This document shows, in pieces, positions 14,971 to 18,856 of a DNA stretch of 18,856 bases. The stretch comes from JBGQDM01 sp041495845. Its GTDB lineage: Bacteria > Acidobacteriota > Terriglobia > Terriglobales > Acidobacteriaceae. The stretch lies in contig JBGQDM010000062.1 in assembly GCA_041495845.1 (NCBI GenBank), forward strand, positions 1-18,856, read 5' to 3'. The position numbers and the translations under genes are program-made. How positions within the stretch are numbered: position 1 is the first letter of the stretch; the number at the start of each line of letters is the position of its first letter. The notes beneath the pieces are model-generated. The model worked only from the letters and a program-made list of their open reading frames with translations, made no database searches and was not told where the DNA came from.

Positions 14971-15170
14971 TTCAATGAGTTAGGCGGACGATCTGGTACA
15001 CTTCATGGTTCGTGCACGACCCTTGGCAGCGTCTGCCTTTCCGACGGAGGGTGCCGTGCGCGTGCGCATGTAAGTCAGGAAGGGAATTCATTTTGGTTAG
15101 CCATCTTCGCGACGGTTGTTCCCTCTTGCCGCCATCATCTTTAAGAAAATTTGGAGTTTGCTTTCCCGTC

Positions 15171-16937
15171 ATGAGACCCTCGGTGCGACTCAAGATTTTA
15201 CTGATCCTATTCTCCGTCCTCTCGCTGCCCTCGTTCGCCAAAGATCCCAAGACTCCGCCCCCGGCGCCGCACCAGCCCTCTTACGAACTGCCGCAGCCCG
15301 ACAAGGAGCGTCTTGACTTGACCCTGTACCAGCGCATCCGCGAGGAAGGCCTGGCACATTCGCACGTGATGGAATACGCCTCTGGGCTGATGGACGGCAT
15401 TGGTCCGCGCCTCACCGGATCGCCCAACTTGAAAAAGGCGAATGAATGGACGCGCGACCAGTTCACCGCCATGGGTTGCGCCAACGCCCATCTGGAAGAC
15501 TGGGGAGAGTTTGGCATCGGCTGGCAGGAACTGAATTCCGCGGTGCGCATGACCACACCCGAGCCCTCCGTCTTCATCGCGCGCGCCGGGCCCTGGTCGC
15601 CGCCGACCAACGGCGCCATCCGCGGCGACGCGGTCTGGGTCGACATCGAAGAAGACAAAGACTTCGAGCAGTACAAGGGCAAACTGGCCGGCAAGATCGT
15701 GCTTCTCGGAAAAATGCGCGAAGTGAAGCCGATTGACAAGGCGCTGTTCAAACGCCTGGGTGATGGCGATCTGAAAGAGATTGCCGAATACCCACTGAAA
15801 GAGGACGAAGACGGTCACGGCTGGCAGGACTACCTCAAGCGACTGCAATTTCGCGAGAAGGTGGGACAGTTTTTTGCCGACGAGCACGTGGCCGGCGCGT
15901 TAGTACCAAGCCGGGCAGGCCGTGGCGGGGGCGTTTCGGGCGGTACGATGTTTGTGGACAGCGGGGCAACCTTCGGCTTTTTTGCCTACCGGCGCGAACA
16001 TGCGAAGCCGGTTCCAGTAGCCGCGATGGCCATTGAACACTACGGCCGCGTTTACCGCCTGCTCAAGGCCAAGGTTCCGGTGCAGATTGAAATGAATCTG
16101 GAAACTCGTTTCACCGGCGACCACGAACACGGTTTCGACACCATTGCCGAAATTCCCGGGACCGATCCCACCCTGAAGGATGAAGTGGTCATGGTCGGCG
16201 GTCACCTCGACTCCTGGGCCTCGGGCACGGGAGCCACTGACAATGGCGCCGGCACAGTGGTTGCTATGGAAGTCATGCGTATCCTGAACGCGCTGCAGAT
16301 CAAGCCGCGCCGCACCATCCGCGTGGGCCTGTGGACCGGGGAAGAGCAAGGCGAATTCGGGTCCTACGGATACGTCAAGCAGCACTTTGGCTTTGTCCCG
16401 CGCTCCAGCGAGCCCGAGCAGATGAAGTTGACGGAGTACGACCGCAAAGCCGCAGGAGCGGTTCAGGTCCTGCCAGAGCAACAGAAAATCTCCGCTTATT
16501 TCAATGTGGACAACGGCGGCGGAAAAATTCGCGGCGTCTATCTGCAGCAGAATTCTGGCGTCGCTCCCATCTTTGCCCAGTGGATCGAACCGCTCAAGGA
16601 TCTGGACGTTTCCACGCTTACCCTGCAGGACACCGGTGGCACCGACCACGAGGCCTTCGATGCCGTCGGCATTCCCGGTTTCCAGTTCATTCAGGACCCG
16701 CTGGACTATGGTTCGCGTACCCACCACTCGAACATGGATTTGTACGAGCGGCTGCAGGCTGAGGATTTGGCGCAAGCAGCGGTGGTGGAGGCAACGTTTG
16801 TCTACAACGCCGCCATGCGCGACCAGATGTTACCGCGCAAGGCGTTCCCACATCCGGAACTGGAAGAGCAACGCAAAGCTCCGCTCAAAGGCGTCATGCC
16901 CGGCGCAGCGCGCGACGAGGCGCCAGCACACCCGTAA
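15171..16937 (+). CDS. Exported M28-family zinc metallopeptidase
   Basis: This 588-residue protein is an extracytoplasmic exopeptidase of the M28 family. Residues 1-23 form a signal peptide (basic RLK, then LLILFSVLSLPSFA, before KD). The region of about 140-300 is the protease-associated domain inserted before the peptidase core. The di-zinc site is complete: H345 (GGHLDSW), bridging D357 (TDNGAG), general base E391 and ligand E392 (WTGEEQG), D447 (FNVDNGG) and H519 (RTHHSNMD). Start choice: ATG 15171 gives a clean signal peptide, but its best Shine-Dalgarno candidate (GGAG, 15153-15156) is 14 bases away. TTG 15093 has a better-spaced AGGAAGGG (15077-15084) but would add 26 non-signal residues. 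The stop is five bases from the convergent M1 gene. Confidence 0.88.
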   Translation: MRPSVRLKILLILFSVLSLPSFAKDPKTPPPAPHQPSYELPQPDKERLDLTLYQRIREEGLAHSHVMEYASGLMDGIGPRLTGSPNLKKANEWTRDQFTAMGCANAHLEDWGEFGIGWQELNSAVRMTTPEPSVFIARAGPWSPPTNGAIRGDAVWVDIEEDKDFEQYKGKLAGKIVLLGKMREVKPIDKALFKRLGDGDLKEIAEYPLKEDEDGHGWQDYLKRLQFREKVGQFFADEHVAGALVPSRAGRGGGVSGGTMFVDSGATFGFFAYRREHAKPVPVAAMAIEHYGRVYRLLKAKVPVQIEMNLETRFTGDHEHGFDTIAEIPGTDPTLKDEVVMVGGHLDSWASGTGATDNGAGTVVAMEVMRILNALQIKPRRTIRVGLWTGEEQGEFGSYGYVKQHFGFVPRSSEPEQMKLTEYDRKAAGAVQVLPEQQKISAYFNVDNGGGKIRGVYLQQNSGVAPIFAQWIEPLKDLDVSTLTLQDTGGTDHEAFDAVGIPGFQFIQDPLDYGSRTHHSNMDLYERLQAEDLAQAAVVEATFVYNAAMRDQMLPRKAFPHPELEEQRKAPLKGVMPGAARDEAPAHP

Positions 16938-16942
16938 GACAG

Positions 16943-18856
16943 TCAGTTCGATCCAGATGCCATGACGACTTCCCGCAGGTTGTCGTCGGGAATCCGGTCT
17001 ACCAGCAGCAGGAACGGGTCAATGCCGGCCTTCTCCGGCATTTCATCCACCGCGAAGGTGTAGCTGGATTTTTCCTGGGTCACGTGCACGCGTTCGCGAT
17101 GCAGCGTCTTGCCGTACTTCTTGCCCTTGTCCGGCTTGGCAAAGGCGCCAATGTCCATCCAGTCGTCCACGGCGACTTCGCTTTCGTTGCCTTTGGGGTC
17201 AGCTTTGTATTTGTGCGCTTCGACTTGGATGGTCACGTCGTACTTGCCATCGGTTCGTTTGTGGGCAGTGGCGTCGAGGGTGCGGTCGGAGAAAATCGTA
17301 ATGTCTTCGAACAGGTCTTTGATCAGGTACTGCAACTGCGGCGGCGTCTCCTCCCGCAGAGCATCCAGCAGCGCCCAGGACGTGGGATAAGGCGGCTGCG
17401 CGTAACCGTATTTCAGAATCAGTTTGCGTAACGCCCGGTTGACCGCATCTTCGCCGATCATCTCCTTCATGTAATACAGGACCACACTGCCTTTCTGGTA
17501 GTGCACGTACCCTTGCTCCGACTCCACCTTGAACAGCGGACGCTCTTTCACCCGCTCCCGGCCGCGTGCTGCCAGATAACGATCCATCTCGTAGCGGAGA
17601 AATGTTCGCATCATGTCGCGGCCATACTCCTTTTCCATCACCATCAAAGCCGAGTATTGCGCCAGCGTTTCCGAGAGCACGGTCGCGCCTTCCATGTCCG
17701 CACCCACCACCTGGTGCGCCCACCATTGGTGACCCATTTCGTGCGCGACCACGTAATAGACCATGTCAATGTCGTCGGGATGGCCCAGGTTGGCGACGAA
17801 TCCGATGGATTCGGAATAGGGCATGGTTCCCGCAAACGCCTGCGCGAAGCGCCCCCCAGATAACGGAAATTCGATGATGCGCGCTTCCTTGTGTCCGTAG
17901 CGCCCGAAGTTGCGTTCGTAGTAATCCAGCGACTTTTTGATCGAATTCATCATCCGGCTGACGTTCCACGGATGTTCCTTTAGGTAGTACACCTCCACCT
18001 TGATCCCGTTCCATTCCTCCCGCGCCACTTCGTAACGTGCGGAGATGAACGAATAGAAATTCAGCGACGGATGGTCGAGCTTGTACTCAAAATAGCGGCG
18101 CCCGTTCGCCTGCCACTCCCGCACCAGCGAGCCCGGTGCGATGGCGATCTGGTCGGGCGTAGTGCTGATGACCGTGTCCACATCTACCCAGTCGGAGTGC
18201 CCGCGCAGATAGCTTTCCCGGCAATCAGTGGTGCAATCGCGTTCCAGCTTGGGCATCAACTCCTGTTCCTTCAAACCGAACTTGCGCCGGTCGTTCGGGT
18301 CGGTAAGCTCGCGCTGATTGTCATAACCCAGTTGCGGACCGACGGTGTTGTTGAAGAACGTTCCGTTCGGCATCAATTGCGGCGCGCTAAGCTCGTTCTC
18401 AAACCCACGGGTGCGGCTGGTGGTGGTGAAGCTGACGGCCCGGATTTCACCGGGCTGTATCGGAGTGGTGAAGCGGTAAATACGGTAGAGCAGGCGCTGG
18501 TCGTCCTTTACCAGCTCCGTGCCTGGCAACTCAATCGTGGTGTCGTAGCCGCGCGCCAGAGAGAAGTGCGCTTCCCGCAGGGGTTCCTTCCCGGCATTGG
18601 TCAGCACCACCTCGCCGCGCATGGTCATGTTGCGCGTTTGCGGGTAGAGATCAATGTTGTAGCGCACGCTCAGGATGCGCGGCTGCGGCTGTTTGTCTAA
18701 TGGCTTGTACGTCTTCTCGTAGTCGGCCTGCAGGCGCTGCATGTCCTTGGGGCCCATCATCTGGTTGAGAACGCGAGTGTTGTAGGTGATCCAAACCGCA
18801 GTCGCGCCCAACAGCAACAAACCGAAAACGCTCGCTGCCTTCCAGCCGCCGTGAAA
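16943..18856 (-). CDS. Membrane-anchored M1-family metallopeptidase, C-terminal part (5' end outside window)
   Basis: The frame is open to the right edge, so only the last 638 or so residues are present. They begin with a transmembrane helix (about 18860-18770, ending WITYNTRVLN), then an M1-like N-terminal beta domain and a gluzincin core. The zinc motif HEMGH (bases 17743-17729) is followed by E in LSETLAQYS. YxKG (HYQKG) is also present and supplies the expected tyrosine. Instead of GAMEN there is AFAGTMPYSES. In Acidobacteriota such domains are often fused behind an ABC-2-type permease, and the terminal helix fits that, but the permease part is not in view. The catalytic domain would face outside the cytoplasm. 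A short C-terminal beta domain (DRTLDATAHKR onward) completes the protein. Confidence 0.82.
   Translation of the reverse strand, partial: FHGGWKAASVFGLLLLGATAVWITYNTRVLNQMMGPKDMQRLQADYEKTYKPLDKQPQPRILSVRYNIDLYPQTRNMTMRGEVVLTNAGKEPLREAHFSLARGYDTTIELPGTELVKDDQRLLYRIYRFTTPIQPGEIRAVSFTTTSRTRGFENELSAPQLMPNGTFFNNTVGPQLGYDNQRELTDPNDRRKFGLKEQELMPKLERDCTTDCRESYLRGHSDWVDVDTVISTTPDQIAIAPGSLVREWQANGRRYFEYKLDHPSLNFYSFISARYEVAREEWNGIKVEVYYLKEHPWNVSRMMNSIKKSLDYYERNFGRYGHKEARIIEFPLSGGRFAQAFAGTMPYSESIGFVANLGHPDDIDMVYYVVAHEMGHQWWAHQVVGADMEGATVLSETLAQYSALMVMEKEYGRDMMRTFLRYEMDRYLAARGRERVKERPLFKVESEQGYVHYQKGSVVLYYMKEMIGEDAVNRALRKLILKYGYAQPPYPTSWALLDALREETPPQLQYLIKDLFEDITIFSDRTLDATAHKRTDGKYDVTIQVEAHKYKADPKGNESEVAVDDWMDIGAFAKPDKGKKYGKTLHRERVHVTQEKSSYTFAVDEMPEKAGIDPFLLLVDRIPDDNLREVVMASGSN

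Noticed and set aside
15005..15073. 22-codon ATG frame upstream of the M28 gene
   Set aside because: No ribosome-binding site, no recognisable peptide, and it could easily be chance; not enough to call a leader peptide.
1..18856. tRNA or rRNA genes, CRISPR arrays, insertion sequences or prophage genes
   Set aside because: No tRNA-like cloverleaf, regularly spaced repeats, transposase or phage genes were recognised.

Overview
This is a gene-dense, high-GC bacterial window with almost no non-coding space. It encodes conserved metabolic and cell-envelope functions. Three things together suggest an Acidobacteriota chromosome (class Terriglobia-like): the GC content, the layout hemE-hemH-hemG followed by tdh-kbl, and the exported M28 peptidase facing a membrane-anchored M1 peptidase. 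This placement is inference from gene content; no rRNA or other phylogenetic marker is present.

Layout. Positions 1-415 hold the 3' end of miaA (tRNA dimethylallyltransferase), cut by the window edge. Next, on the plus strand, come an exported GH3 beta-N-acetylhexosaminidase (466-2349), an overlapping putative lipoprotein (2336-2944) and a zinc-ribbon membrane protein (3090-3725). A pyrimidine cluster pyrR-pyrB-pyrC (3782-6689) follows. A minus-strand block then reads hemE-hemH-hemG-tdh-kbl from 12514 down to 6716. A class I fumarase (12699-14210) is divergent from hemE. A small minus-strand module, a zeta-toxin-like P-loop kinase preceded by a roughly 47-codon partner, lies at 14207-14916. 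An exported M28 metallopeptidase (15171-16937) faces the C-terminal part of a membrane-anchored M1 peptidase (16943-18856, cut by the window edge).

How the genes work together. PyrB and PyrC catalyse steps 2 and 3 of UMP synthesis, with PyrR as probable regulator. HemE, HemH and HemG are late heme-synthesis enzymes in the same order as the hemEHY operon of Bacillus subtilis. Whether they run the protoporphyrin or the coproporphyrin branch cannot be decided here. Tdh and Kbl convert threonine to glycine and acetyl-CoA. The GH3 enzyme and the two peptidases act outside the cytoplasm.

Most of the window is ordinary housekeeping DNA. The points most worth a second look are the GTGA-coupled zeta-kinase module, a hairpin that may bring a distant Shine-Dalgarno sequence close to the pyrB start, a pyrR gene with no room for an attenuator, candidate promoters placed as if for leaderless mRNAs, and the altered zinc-site spacing of the M1 domain. 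No clearly new system is visible.
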